This document shows, in pieces, positions 16,231 through 24,562 of a DNA stretch of 64,000 nucleotides. The notes beneath the pieces were generated by a model, which worked only from the letters and a program-made list of their open reading frames with translations, was not told where the DNA came from and ran no database searches. This stretch comes from Kordia sp. TARA_039_SRF. Lineage in GTDB: Bacteria; Bacteroidota; Bacteroidia; Flavobacteriales; Flavobacteriaceae. How positions within the stretch are numbered: the stretch's first letter is position 1; the number at the start of each line of letters is the position of its first letter. The position numbers and the translations under genes are program-made. Location of the stretch: positions 121,020 to 185,019 of the forward strand of contig SMNH02000002.1 of NCBI GenBank assembly GCA_006383075.2, read 5' to 3'.

Positions 16231-17367
16231 ATGAGTCTTCAAGTAAAAATTACAAACAATAGCGGAATAGCCTCCACAGATGTACATTGGATTTGCTTCG
16301 GATTGAACAGCGATCCTAGCACAAGTTCACCAGATTGGTGCTACGTAGATGTAGATGCAAAAGGAAATGCCTCGCTTGCAAAATTTACCAAAGGACAAGA
16401 CTGTTCCAAACTTTTTAAAACTGTAGATGAGTTAAGCTCCTTCAACGACTTACCAAAAATGTGGTCTGGACAGTTTTTATTCTCGTTTAAACAATTGCCA
16501 AATGTCTTTAATATTGTAAAAGGCGGACAAAATAGTTTAGGAGTACAAACGCCACCATTTACGCCAGGAACTGCCGATGCAGATACCTTATTTGTCGTAG
16601 TAGAATTTACCAATATTGGTTCTGAATTGTATGCCGATTGTACGATTGTAGACTACTTCTCTGCTCCAGTATCTATTGAAGTTATAGGTAACACTACCAA
16701 AACAAACGGTATCTTAAAATCAACAAGTACACGCGCTTCTATTTTTGATGCGATGACAAATCTTGGAAAACCATGGAGCGATTTGGTAATGAAAGATGCT
16801 TCGGGCAATAACATTCGTGTGTTAGGACCACAACACGGTGTACAAACCACAAATCCGAACTTGCTTTCGCCAAATATTTATGATACGTATATTGATGCGT
16901 GTTGGAAAAACTTTACCACTAATACACTTACCGTAAACTGTCCGACATTTGGAACCTACACAGGAAAAGTGAACAGCAATAGTGAGTTTGTATTTTCGCA
17001 ACAAGGAAAAGCAGATGTAACCATTCAAAAACCTGCTGCAGGCGATGCGTACGACATTTTCGGTTGCGTAGGAACGTTGAATGCACCAAACAATACACCT
17101 TTGGGTGAAATTGCTGCCATTGTAGGCGCTTCGCTCAACAGAACCATATTGAGTACTACAAAAAGTGATACACAGCCAAACTGCGATGTTTCTGAATTTT
17201 ACAAAGTGCAAAATGGCGTGACTAACGAATACGCAAAAGTAGTGCACGACAATTACAAATCGGGAATTTACGCGTTTCCGTTTGATGATGTGTGTAGCAC
17301 AGACAGTCCGTTAATTCAAATTACAGGCGCAACTAACTTTAACATCACACTTACTGATTGGAGTTAA
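16231..17367 (+). CDS. GH64 / thaumatin-like beta-1,3-glucanase-type protein
   Basis: The 378-residue protein resembles GH64 laminaripentaose-producing beta-1,3-glucanases. It starts with an N-terminal beta-sandwich (LQVKITNNSG, then a DADTLFVVVEFT strand). The YADCTIVDYFSAPVSIEV segment near residues 132-149 corresponds to the family's conserved D-x-V-D-F-x-x-P motif. A segment with LGPQHG and YDTYIDACW (about 196-230) lies where the family has its catalytic acids. Unlike secreted GH64 enzymes it has no signal peptide, so it may be cytosolic, exported by another route, or a non-enzymatic relative. It begins with a plain ATG after an AT-rich leader and ends before a good terminator. Family assignment rests on motif recall. 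Confidence 0.6.
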   Translation: MSLQVKITNNSGIASTDVHWICFGLNSDPSTSSPDWCYVDVDAKGNASLAKFTKGQDCSKLFKTVDELSSFNDLPKMWSGQFLFSFKQLPNVFNIVKGGQNSLGVQTPPFTPGTADADTLFVVVEFTNIGSELYADCTIVDYFSAPVSIEVIGNTTKTNGILKSTSTRASIFDAMTNLGKPWSDLVMKDASGNNIRVLGPQHGVQTTNPNLLSPNIYDTYIDACWKNFTTNTLTVNCPTFGTYTGKVNSNSEFVFSQQGKADVTIQKPAAGDAYDIFGCVGTLNAPNNTPLGEIAAIVGASLNRTILSTTKSDTQPNCDVSEFYKVQNGVTNEYAKVVHDNYKSGIYAFPFDDVCSTDSPLIQITGATNFNITLTDWS

Positions 17368-17407
17368 GCGTTTTCAACATCATATGAGTAACAATTTAGT
17401 TTTACGA

Positions 17408-17434
17408 AGCGGACTGAGAAGTTCGCTTTTTTTG
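17408..17434 (+). terminator. Intrinsic terminator after the GH64-like gene
   Basis: Arms AGCGGACT (17408-17415) and AGTTCGCT (17420-17427) pair with one G-T pair and are followed by seven further Ts. Confidence 0.85.
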
Positions 17435-17515
17435 ATAATTAAAACGCTCAAAAACCAGATACTCTATAATTTTTCCTAATTTCGTACACCGTACCATTGA
17501 TTCCGAAAAATTACT

Positions 17516-18748
17516 ATGCTTCGAGACGAAAAAGATATATTTAACATCCTTTTAGATGCCGTTTCTGAAGGTGTCATTGTCGTAAATGCGCAACAAAAAA
17601 TTGTAGATGTTAACAAAGCTGCCTCAGAAATGTTTGGCTATACACGCGAAGAGCTTCTTGACAAATCTATTGAAGTCTTAATTCCTGTAAAGTATCACGC
17701 AGGACACGGAGCGCATTTTACTAATTTCATGAAGCATCGGGAAAGTCGCCAAATGGGTCACGGACGCGATATTTACGGCGCTCGCAAAGATGGCAGTACG
17801 TTTCCGGTTGAAGCTGGACTCAATCCGTTTACCGTGCAAGATGCGCATTATGTCATGGCATTAGTGATTGATATTTCTGTGCGAAAGCAACAAGAAGAAA
17901 AAATTCAGGAATTGTATGCCGATTTGGAAGAAAAAGTCATTCAACGAACGCAAGAATTGAGCAAAACCATTGCCAAACTAGAAGCTGAAAACAAACTTCG
18001 ACTGCAAGCGGAAAAAGAAGCGAAAATCGCGCTTAAAAAAGAACAAGAACTCAACGAACTGAAAACAAAATTTTTATCGTTGGTTTCTCACGAATTTAAA
18101 ACACCGTTGAGCAGTATTCTCACGTCTTCTATGTTGCTTGGAAAATATCAATTAACCGAACAACAAAGCAAGCGCGACAGACATATCAAAATCATTTCTG
18201 ACAAAGTCCATTACCTGAACAATATTCTAAACGACTTCCTTTCGGTAGAAAAGCTGGAAAAAGGAAAAGTGAATTACAAACTCAGTACATTCACGGTGAG
18301 TAAAGTGGTGAATGAAGTTGTATACAACGCGAATATGTTGCTAAAAGATGGACAACAAATTAATTATCCTGAAAATATTGACGGTTTTTCGATGTATCAA
18401 GATGAGAAAATTGTGGAATTGGCATTGTCAAATCTGGTGAATAACGCCATAAAATATTCTTCTGAAAATTCAACCATCGATATTAGCATCACACAAGATG
18501 AATTCACCACAACCTTTAAAATAAAGGATAATGGAATTGGAATTCCCGAAAAGGAGCAAAAAAACATTTTCAATCGTTATTTTAGAGCTGAAAATGCGTT
18601 GCTCGTACAAGGAACTGGCATCGGATTGAATATTGTAAAAAGTCATTTGGAAAACTTGCACGGAAGTATTTCTTTTGAAAGTACGGAAAATGTCGGTTCA
18701 ACTTTTATCATGAAATTGCCAAACACAGCGCCACAAAACCAATCGTAA
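17516..18748 (+). CDS. PAS-domain sensor histidine kinase
   Basis: The 410-residue soluble kinase has a PAS domain (about residues 8-125), a coiled-coil linker (126-180), a HisKA domain with H192 (SLVSHEFKTPLSS), and a HATPase domain with N box (ALSNLVNNAIKY), G1 (DNGIGIPEK) and G2 (GTGIGLNIVKSH). It has no membrane segment or signal, so it senses an intracellular cue. In the PAS domain H64 (IPVKYHAGHGAHF) aligns by eye with the haem-ligand His of FixL, and KDGSTFPVEAG also resembles FixL, but that His is common in non-haem PAS domains too. It is 19 bp upstream of the receiver-CRP regulator gene and is the obvious partner. Confidence 0.88.
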   Translation: MLRDEKDIFNILLDAVSEGVIVVNAQQKIVDVNKAASEMFGYTREELLDKSIEVLIPVKYHAGHGAHFTNFMKHRESRQMGHGRDIYGARKDGSTFPVEAGLNPFTVQDAHYVMALVIDISVRKQQEEKIQELYADLEEKVIQRTQELSKTIAKLEAENKLRLQAEKEAKIALKKEQELNELKTKFLSLVSHEFKTPLSSILTSSMLLGKYQLTEQQSKRDRHIKIISDKVHYLNNILNDFLSVEKLEKGKVNYKLSTFTVSKVVNEVVYNANMLLKDGQQINYPENIDGFSMYQDEKIVELALSNLVNNAIKYSSENSTIDISITQDEFTTTFKIKDNGIGIPEKEQKNIFNRYFRAENALLVQGTGIGLNIVKSHLENLHGSISFESTENVGSTFIMKLPNTAPQNQS

Positions 18749-18767
18749 TAAAACCATTATTTGCCCA

Positions 18768-19814
18768 ATGAAAAAAGTATTATTAATTGAAGATGATACC
18801 ATTTTAAGAGAAAACACCGCAGAACTACTTGAGCTTGCGAATTATGACGTGATTACTGCGCCCAATGGAAAAAAAGGCGTAGAAACTGCCATATTGCAGA
18901 CACCTGATATTATTGTGTGTGATATCATGATGCCGGAATTAGACGGTTATGGTGTGTTGGAAACTTTGTCTAAAAATGATACTACGAAATACATTCCATT
19001 CATCTTTTTATCTGCTAAAACAGAGCGTCAAGATGTTCGCAAAGGAATGGATTTGGGCGCAGATGATTATATTACCAAACCGTTTGAAGAAGAAGAATTG
19101 GTCAGCGCTATTGAAAGTCGCATTGCGAAAGCTGCTATTTTAAAAGAAGAACGCGAACAACATCTTCCAAAAGAAGAAGATAATCAATTGCGCGATTTAA
19201 ACGATTTAAAAAACTTCTTTGATGATAATGGTGCGATTTTCAAGTTTACTAAAGATGAAATTATTTATGAAGAAGGACATAGTTCTAATTATATTTACCT
19301 GATTATCAAAGGTGTTGTAAAATGTCACAAATTTGACGAACAAGGAAAAGAACTCACCACAGCGCTGCACAAAGACGACGATTTATTTGGCTATACTTCC
19401 TTTACGCAAAACATGCCGTACCAAGAAACGGCAACAGCAATGAAAGACACGGAAGTGGTTGGACTTTCGAAAAGTGAATTAGTCGATGTGCTGGATAAAA
19501 ATCACAAAGTAACGCTGGAATTGATTCAGTTGTTGACTGATAATATTTCAGGTATTAAAGACCAATTACTACAAATGGCGTACAGTTCAGTACATCGAAA
19601 AACAGCAACGACGATTTTAAAATTTGCCGAAAAACTCAATCGCAAACCAGAAGATCCAATTAAAATTTCGCGAAACGATTTAGCAAGCGTAGCTGGAATT
19701 GCCACAGAAACCCTTATCCGAACACTCTCGCGCTTCAAAAAAGAAGGCATTATTGAAATTGAAGGTCGCAATATCAAAATTGTAGATTATAAGCAGTTGC
19801 AAGAGATGTATTAA
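18768..19814 (+). CDS. Response regulator: receiver fused to CRP/FNR-type DNA-binding module
   Basis: The 348-residue protein has a receiver domain (residues 1-125) with acidic pocket E8/D9/D10, phospho-acceptor D52 (VCDIMMPELDGYG) and a later Lys (DYITKPFEE). A cyclic-nucleotide-binding-like beta-roll follows (about 147-250: FKFTKDEIIYEEG, YLIIKGVVKCHK), then a Crp-type winged HTH (about 275-345). The recognition helix reads ETLIRTLSRF, which keeps the Glu and Arg that contact TGA half-sites in CRP/FNR, with Ile where FNR has Ser212. There is no N-terminal Cys cluster, so input should come from phosphorylation and not from an Fe-S centre. I infer it controls the six matching promoters at 19838-33207. 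Confidence 0.88.
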   Translation: MKKVLLIEDDTILRENTAELLELANYDVITAPNGKKGVETAILQTPDIIVCDIMMPELDGYGVLETLSKNDTTKYIPFIFLSAKTERQDVRKGMDLGADDYITKPFEEEELVSAIESRIAKAAILKEEREQHLPKEEDNQLRDLNDLKNFFDDNGAIFKFTKDEIIYEEGHSSNYIYLIIKGVVKCHKFDEQGKELTTALHKDDDLFGYTSFTQNMPYQETATAMKDTEVVGLSKSELVDVLDKNHKVTLELIQLLTDNISGIKDQLLQMAYSSVHRKTATTILKFAEKLNRKPEDPIKISRNDLASVAGIATETLIRTLSRFKKEGIIEIEGRNIKIVDYKQLQEMY

Positions 19815-19837
19815 TCCTCAAAAGTTTCCTGCAAACA

Positions 19838-19880
19838 TGACCGAAATCATTTTTTGACAAATGCCGACCTATTAGATTTG
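19838..19880 (+). promoter_or_regulatory. FNR-like box and -7 box, first universal stress gene (site A)
   Basis: The box TGACcgaaATCA (19838-19849) is followed 23 nt later by TAGATTTG (19873-19880), an exact TAnnTTTG match, 21 nt before the ATG at 19902. The box-to-promoter spacing equals that of the five related sites and centres the box about 41 bp upstream of the expected transcription start. Confidence 0.75.
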
Positions 19881-19901
19881 TTGGTAAATGTCAAAGTACG
19901 C

Positions 19902-20687
19902 ATGAAAAATATATTATTACCAACAGATTTTTCGCAAAATTCATGGAATGCCATTGCGTATGCGTTGCAGTTTTTAGAACATACACCTTGTAATTTTTAT
20001 CTGTTGCATGTTCTCAATGATGCAGATGTGACTGACATTGGCACACATTTTTCACAAATTTGCACACAAATTTCGACTTCCTTTTTAAAACGTCCACACC
20101 ATCATTTTTTTACGTTAGCGCGTCAATGTTCTTTTGTTGAATCGGTGCGAGAAGAAGTAGAAGATAAAAAGATTGACATGATTATCATGGGCGCCAAAGG
20201 TATTTCTAATACACATACGCACGTTATTGGACATTATGCCGAAAATGTTATCACGAAAGTGAAATGCAAATTGTTAATCGTTCCTGAAAATGCTACCTAT
20301 AAAGTATTTGACGAAGTTGCTTTTCCAACCGATTTTACGCTGGCAACCGATATTCAAACCTTAGCGCCAATCGACACTATTTTGGATGATAAAACAACAT
20401 CGCTTCGTATTTTACATATTAATAAAGTTACCAACGAGTTGAATCAACATCAACAAGCAAACAAAGCTTTGTTAGAGGATTTTTTAGACGGTCGCGAATA
20501 TAGTTTTCACTTTCTGTCGAACACGCATGTAGAAACTGCCGTAGAAAATTTTACCGAACGAAAAGACATCAATCTCATCATTATGGCGGCAAAGAACTTG
20601 AATTATTTTAAACAGATTTTATTCCATTCCAACGTAGATCACATCAGCTATCACCGAAAAATTCCATTTTTAATTCTCCACGAATAA
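19902..20687 (+). CDS. Universal stress protein, two UspA domains
   Basis: The 261-residue protein is built of two tandem UspA domains (about 1-135 and 140-261). The ATG at 19902 is chosen because it begins the canonical MKNILLPTDFSQNSWNAI. An upstream TTG (19854) lies before the promoter box at 19873 and cannot be on the transcript. The first domain has MGAKG and then GHYAENV where ATP-binding USPs have G-(S/T), so nucleotide binding may be altered. Double-UspA proteins are commonly induced by hypoxia, starvation or redox stress. It directly follows the regulator gene and is controlled by site A. Confidence 0.9.
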   Translation: MKNILLPTDFSQNSWNAIAYALQFLEHTPCNFYLLHVLNDADVTDIGTHFSQICTQISTSFLKRPHHHFFTLARQCSFVESVREEVEDKKIDMIIMGAKGISNTHTHVIGHYAENVITKVKCKLLIVPENATYKVFDEVAFPTDFTLATDIQTLAPIDTILDDKTTSLRILHINKVTNELNQHQQANKALLEDFLDGREYSFHFLSNTHVETAVENFTERKDINLIIMAAKNLNYFKQILFHSNVDHISYHRKIPFLILHE

Positions 20688-20712
20688 CCTGTCTTCCAAA
20701 ACCAATACAAGC

Positions 20713-20755
20713 TGATAAATATCATAGTTTTTTGTCCTTATATGCGATACTTTTA
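20713..20755 (+). promoter_or_regulatory. FNR-like box and -7 box, second universal stress gene (site B)
   Basis: TGATaaatATCA (20713-20724) is followed after 23 nt by TACTTTTA (20748-20755), 25 nt before the ATG at 20781. The box has the same half-sites as site C with the central bases reversed. Confidence 0.78.
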
Positions 20756-20780
20756 AACAAGAAATTAAAAACGTACCGCG

Positions 20781-21623
20781 ATGAAAAAAATACTATTACC
20801 AACCGATTTTTCCGAGAACTCGTTGAATGCGATTCGTTACGCTGTTCAACTGTATAAAGACCAAAAATGTAATTTTATTTTGCTCAATACGTACACGCCT
20901 GTAATTTATCATGTACAATATATGGAAGTAGGCGCTGCGCAATTTGGATTGTTGGATGCGTTAAAAGAAAAGTCGCAAAACGGTCTGAAAACTGTACAAG
21001 AAACTATTGAAAAAGAATTTCCGAATCCGAAGCATTTCTTTTCGCGAATTTCTGCATTTAATATGTTGGTTTCTGAAATTGAACAATTGTACGAAGAAGA
21101 CACGATGGACATGATTATCATGGGAACGCAAGGTGCTTCTGGCTTGAAAGAAGTATTGTTTGGCTCTAACATGGTACATGTATTAAAAAACAGCAAATGT
21201 CCATTGCTCGCTGTGCCAAGTAACTATACCTATCAAAATCCGCATGAAATTTTATTTCCTTCCGATTTTGGAGTCGATTTTGAAGAGCGACATGTAACAG
21301 AATTGAAACAAATTGCTTCGTTATTTTCGGCGCGTGTAAATATTTTGCATGTGACCAATTCGGATGCATTATCGCCCTTACAAGAAGCGAACAAACAAAA
21401 ACTTACGACCTTATTAAAAGGAACTTCGCATTTGTTTCACACGGTTCATCATCACGATATTGGAACGGCTATTCAAGAATTTCAATCACAATCGCGCGTT
21501 GACTTTTTAGCCATGCTGAATAATAAACATTCGTTTTTTGAAAACTTATTTTTCGGCTCTAAGGTCAAACAAATCGGATTGCACTTAAACACACCGTTTT
21601 TGGTCATTCCCGCAAAAATATAA
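20781..21623 (+). CDS. Universal stress protein, two UspA domains
   Basis: The 280-residue double UspA protein begins MKKILLPTDFSENSLNAIRY. The first domain ends with MGTQGASGLKEVLFGSN, a complete G-2x-G-9x-G-S ATP-binding signature near residues 114-130. The second domain (about 150-280) is degenerate and ends in PFLVIPAK. It is related to the flanking universal stress proteins, probably by tandem duplication. It is transcribed from its own FNR-like promoter (site B), and the third copy follows after 45 bp without one, suggesting a two-gene transcript. Confidence 0.92.
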   Translation: MKKILLPTDFSENSLNAIRYAVQLYKDQKCNFILLNTYTPVIYHVQYMEVGAAQFGLLDALKEKSQNGLKTVQETIEKEFPNPKHFFSRISAFNMLVSEIEQLYEEDTMDMIIMGTQGASGLKEVLFGSNMVHVLKNSKCPLLAVPSNYTYQNPHEILFPSDFGVDFEERHVTELKQIASLFSARVNILHVTNSDALSPLQEANKQKLTTLLKGTSHLFHTVHHHDIGTAIQEFQSQSRVDFLAMLNNKHSFFENLFFGSKVKQIGLHLNTPFLVIPAKI

Positions 21624-21668
21624 TTTACACAACAAACAACATTTTACCTAAATTTTAATTTAAACATC

Positions 21669-22496
21669 ATGACAAATATTCTTTTGCCAACTGATTTTTC
21701 TGATAATGCTTGGAGTGCTATTATTTACACTTTAAAATTATATCAACACGAAACTTGTAAATTTTACTTATTAAATACTGAAAAAGTAGCTTCATCTCGC
21801 ATCTCAAGTTTCTCTAATAAACTATTAAAAACCATGCTTGACAATGCGCGAAAAGATGTTGAAAAGCTAAAAAATCAAATTGAAGCCACCAACGCCAATA
21901 GCAATCACGAGTTTGAAGCTATGGTTGTTTTGGGCGATTTGGACGATGTGATTGAAGATTTCGTACCCAAATACAATATTGATCTCATTGCGATGGGAAC
22001 CAAGGGAGCTACAGGCGCTAAAGGAATTTTATTTGGAAGCAATACGGCTAAAATTTTTAAGAAAGTAAAAGAGTGTCCAATTCTTGCCATTCCAAACGAT
22101 TATGAATTTACAACTCCGAAACAAATTGCCTTTCCTACCGATTTGAATCGTTACTGCGATGCGAAGGAATTGCATCATTTACAGCAATTGACAGATTTGT
22201 ATAATACTAAAGTTAGAATTGTTCATATCAATGACAACGACGTTTTAAGCGACAAACAAGAGAAGAACTTGAACGTTTTAAAAGAATACTTAAAAAATTA
22301 CGAACACAGCGTGCATATTATTCCAAGTTATGCCAATAAAGAAACAAGTATTCACGATTTTATTGACGAATTGGAAATTGACATTCTGGCAATGGTACAT
22401 TACTCACACAGTTTTATCGACGGAATTTTGCGTGAGCCTGTCATTAAAAAAATTGCTTTTAACCTAAAAGTACCGTTTTTAGTCATTCCTGAGTAA
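21669..22496 (+). CDS. Universal stress protein, two UspA domains
   Basis: The 275-residue protein starts MTNILLPTDFSDNAWSAI and has a full ATP-binding signature MGTKGATGAKGILFGSN near residues 106-122 in domain one. Domain two (about 148-275) is degenerate and closes with PFLVIPE. It is the third member of the tandem set; no box or -7 sequence is seen in the 45-bp gap before it, so it is likely cotranscribed with the 20781 gene. Site C begins right at its stop codon. Confidence 0.92.
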   Translation: MTNILLPTDFSDNAWSAIIYTLKLYQHETCKFYLLNTEKVASSRISSFSNKLLKTMLDNARKDVEKLKNQIEATNANSNHEFEAMVVLGDLDDVIEDFVPKYNIDLIAMGTKGATGAKGILFGSNTAKIFKKVKECPILAIPNDYEFTTPKQIAFPTDLNRYCDAKELHHLQQLTDLYNTKVRIVHINDNDVLSDKQEKNLNVLKEYLKNYEHSVHIIPSYANKETSIHDFIDELEIDILAMVHYSHSFIDGILREPVIKKIAFNLKVPFLVIPE

Positions 22497-22498
22497 GC

Positions 22499-22541
22499 TG
22501 ATATTTATCATAGTAATTCTGTAATGTTCGGCGTACTTTTA
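22499..22541 (+). promoter_or_regulatory. FNR-like box and -7 box of the 22568 operon (site C)
   Basis: TGATatttATCA (22499-22510) is followed after 23 nt by TACTTTTA (22534-22541), 26 nt before the ATG at 22568. The -7 box is identical to that of site B. Confidence 0.78.
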
Positions 22542-22567
22542 CTACTATAATCAATACCATAAAGCTC

Positions 22568-23020
22568 ATGAAAACGATACAAACAACTCCAAAATATATT
22601 GAATGGATTAGTGCTGAAGATATGCACACAGATTCATTGCATTGGTTATCACAATTGAATTTTATCAAAGACGAGCATTTCTTTTTTGAAGATTTAATTT
22701 CCACGTTTTCGTCACAGTTAAAAAAACTGGATGTTTTTTCTAGCGATAAGGAAATTATTGATGTTATAACACGCTCCTATCGACGTACAGAACAACTTAT
22801 CAGCGTGGTAAAGAAACATGAAAAAGAGTTGGAAATTATGCTCGATGGCGTTGATCAAATTGAAGATGAAAAAAAATACAAAGAAACGCACCGAAACCTA
22901 TCGAAAGAAATGGAAGAGTTTTTCAAGGAATATCGCGGGTTGAAAGTGCAATTGTTCAACATCATCAAAAACATTAAAAAAGAAGAAAAATTACAGTCTT
23001 CGCTCGATAAAAAACTATAA
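22568..23020 (+). CDS. Coiled-coil protein of unknown function
   Basis: This 150-residue soluble protein is mostly helical. Residues 60-150 are rich in Lys/Glu and look like a pair of coiled-coil helices (ISVVKKHEKELEIML, then EEFFKEYRGLKVQLF). No signal peptide and no family recognised. Position suggests a role in the stress regulon: it is transcribed from site C and followed after 11 bp by two lipoprotein genes. Confidence 0.7.
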   Translation: MKTIQTTPKYIEWISAEDMHTDSLHWLSQLNFIKDEHFFFEDLISTFSSQLKKLDVFSSDKEIIDVITRSYRRTEQLISVVKKHEKELEIMLDGVDQIEDEKKYKETHRNLSKEMEEFFKEYRGLKVQLFNIIKNIKKEEKLQSSLDKKL

Positions 23021-23031
23021 ATACTATCCTT

Positions 23032-23709
23032 ATGAAACGTATTTTCTATCTCGTATGTATAAGCTTGTTGCTTTTCCCTGCCTGTACCTCAACACAATTG
23101 GTTGATCAGTGGAAAAACCCTGATATTGATGTATACGAACCACAAAAAGTGTTGATTGTTGGATTGACATCTAATGTAGAAGCACGTCAAAAATTTGAAC
23201 AAAAACTCAAAGAAGAATTAGAAGCGCGTGGTAGCGAAGCTGTAACGAGTCTTACCATTTTCAATCCAGCTATGCAACCAGAAAAGCTTACTGAAGATGA
23301 ATTAAAAGCGATAGAAAATTCGTTAATTGAAGATGGTTTTGACACTATTTTACTCACTAAAATCATTGGTGTAGAAGATAAAATTGCCTACAAAAAAAAT
23401 TATGATGATTATGACGAAACTTATCGTAAATTTAGAAGCGAATATTTAATGTATCAAGATATTTATTACAATCCTGATTATTACAACGAATACAAGGTGT
23501 ACCATTCGGAAACCTCTATGTATTGTATTTGTCCGACGAAAGACAGAGAGTTGCTTTGGAAAGGATATATAGACATTGTAGATCCGACTTCTATTAAAAA
23601 ATCGGTCACCGATTATGTGTATATGGCATTGGCTGTTTTGGAAAACGAACAGCTCATCAAACCAAAAACAACTCGTAAAAAAGAAAACACAGAAGAATTG
23701 ATTAACTAA
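23032..23709 (+). CDS. Envelope lipoprotein, unknown function (paralogue 1)
   Basis: The 225-residue protein has a lipoprotein signal (LFPAC, Cys18). The mature domain begins QLVDQWKNPDIDVYEPQKVLIVGLTSN and ends with ISKSVTDYV-type helices before a charged tail. It is clearly homologous to the next gene product, which shares HWKNPEV, NPKNVLVVGVT and the C-terminal order. An alpha/beta fold that starts with the VLIVGLT strand is likely. No enzymatic motif is recognised. It is 11 bp after the coiled-coil gene and 9 bp before its paralogue. Confidence 0.75.
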   Translation: MKRIFYLVCISLLLFPACTSTQLVDQWKNPDIDVYEPQKVLIVGLTSNVEARQKFEQKLKEELEARGSEAVTSLTIFNPAMQPEKLTEDELKAIENSLIEDGFDTILLTKIIGVEDKIAYKKNYDDYDETYRKFRSEYLMYQDIYYNPDYYNEYKVYHSETSMYCICPTKDRELLWKGYIDIVDPTSIKKSVTDYVYMALAVLENEQLIKPKTTRKKENTEELIN

Positions 23710-23718
23710 TCAAAAAAA

Positions 23719-24354
23719 ATGAAAAAAATTACGCTATACATTATTGCTCTTTTAACCATAAGTTGCGCTTCTATACAACGCGGTGAGCATTGGAAAAACC
23801 CAGAAGTCACTGAATTCAACCCCAAAAATGTATTGGTAGTTGGTGTAACGCCCGATTTAGATGCACGTAGCAACTTTGAATTTGTATTGGTACAAGAACT
23901 CAACAAACGAAATATCAACGCTATACAAAGTACCGTGGTGTTTGAAAAACTATTTCAAGACGCGACCAAAACCGAAGCGGAAATTGAAGCAAAAATCAAC
24001 ACCTTACTTACGGAAGGTTTTGAAACAGTCTTAGTTTCTGCGGTAAAAGGTGTCCAAGAAAATGAATCGCGAAGTGGCGCTTCTCCGCAATTTGACTACA
24101 GTTTGCAACGTTTTTTAGGTGGTTATTTAGCTTCTCGCGATGATTATTTCAGTCAGGAAGACTATAAAAAATACCAAGTGTTTTATGTAGAAACGACCAT
24201 ATACAGCTTGCAAAAAGATGAAGAAAAATCACTCGTTTGGTTAGATTCGTACAATATCATCAATCCTGAAAATATTGCGGCTATGACTGACGAATACGTC
24301 AAAAAAATCATAAAATCTATGGAAAAAGAAAAACTCATTCCAAAGAAAAAATAA
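23719..24354 (+). CDS. Envelope lipoprotein, unknown function (paralogue 2)
   Basis: The 211-residue protein has a short signal and lipobox (TISC, Cys14). Sequence order matches the preceding gene product: EHWKNPEVTEFNPKNVLVVGVT, then an EGFETVLVSAVKGV segment and a terminal EYVKKIIKSMEKEKLI helix. Tandem duplication is the simplest explanation. It is the last gene of the site C transcript; a large hairpin follows at 24408. Confidence 0.75.
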   Translation: MKKITLYIIALLTISCASIQRGEHWKNPEVTEFNPKNVLVVGVTPDLDARSNFEFVLVQELNKRNINAIQSTVVFEKLFQDATKTEAEIEAKINTLLTEGFETVLVSAVKGVQENESRSGASPQFDYSLQRFLGGYLASRDDYFSQEDYKKYQVFYVETTIYSLQKDEEKSLVWLDSYNIINPENIAAMTDEYVKKIIKSMEKEKLIPKKK

Positions 24355-24407
24355 TCTTTAAATACATAAAAAGACTTTACACATAGTTTCTCCCTGCAAC
24401 TTCACAG

Positions 24408-24460
24408 TACCACAATACAGAAAATGTATCTTTAAAACATTCTGTATTGTGGTATTTTGT
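24408..24460 (+). terminator. Strong stem-loop terminator
   Basis: Perfect 15-bp arms TACCACAATACAGAA (24408-24422) and 24440-24454, with a 17-nt loop and then TTTTGT. It closes the operon that starts at 22568. Confidence 0.75.
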
Positions 24461-24562
24461 ATATTTAGCTAAAAATATTCCCCAAATAGCAATATCACAT
24501 TGCCGTAACCAAACAACAGAATAATATCCTATAACTTTAAAAAGTATAGATTTATAACGTAC

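Noticed and set aside
19854-19901. TTG start adding 16 residues to the first universal stress protein
   Set aside because: The promoter -7 box at 19873-19880 lies downstream of this TTG, and the USP motif begins at the ATG at 19902.
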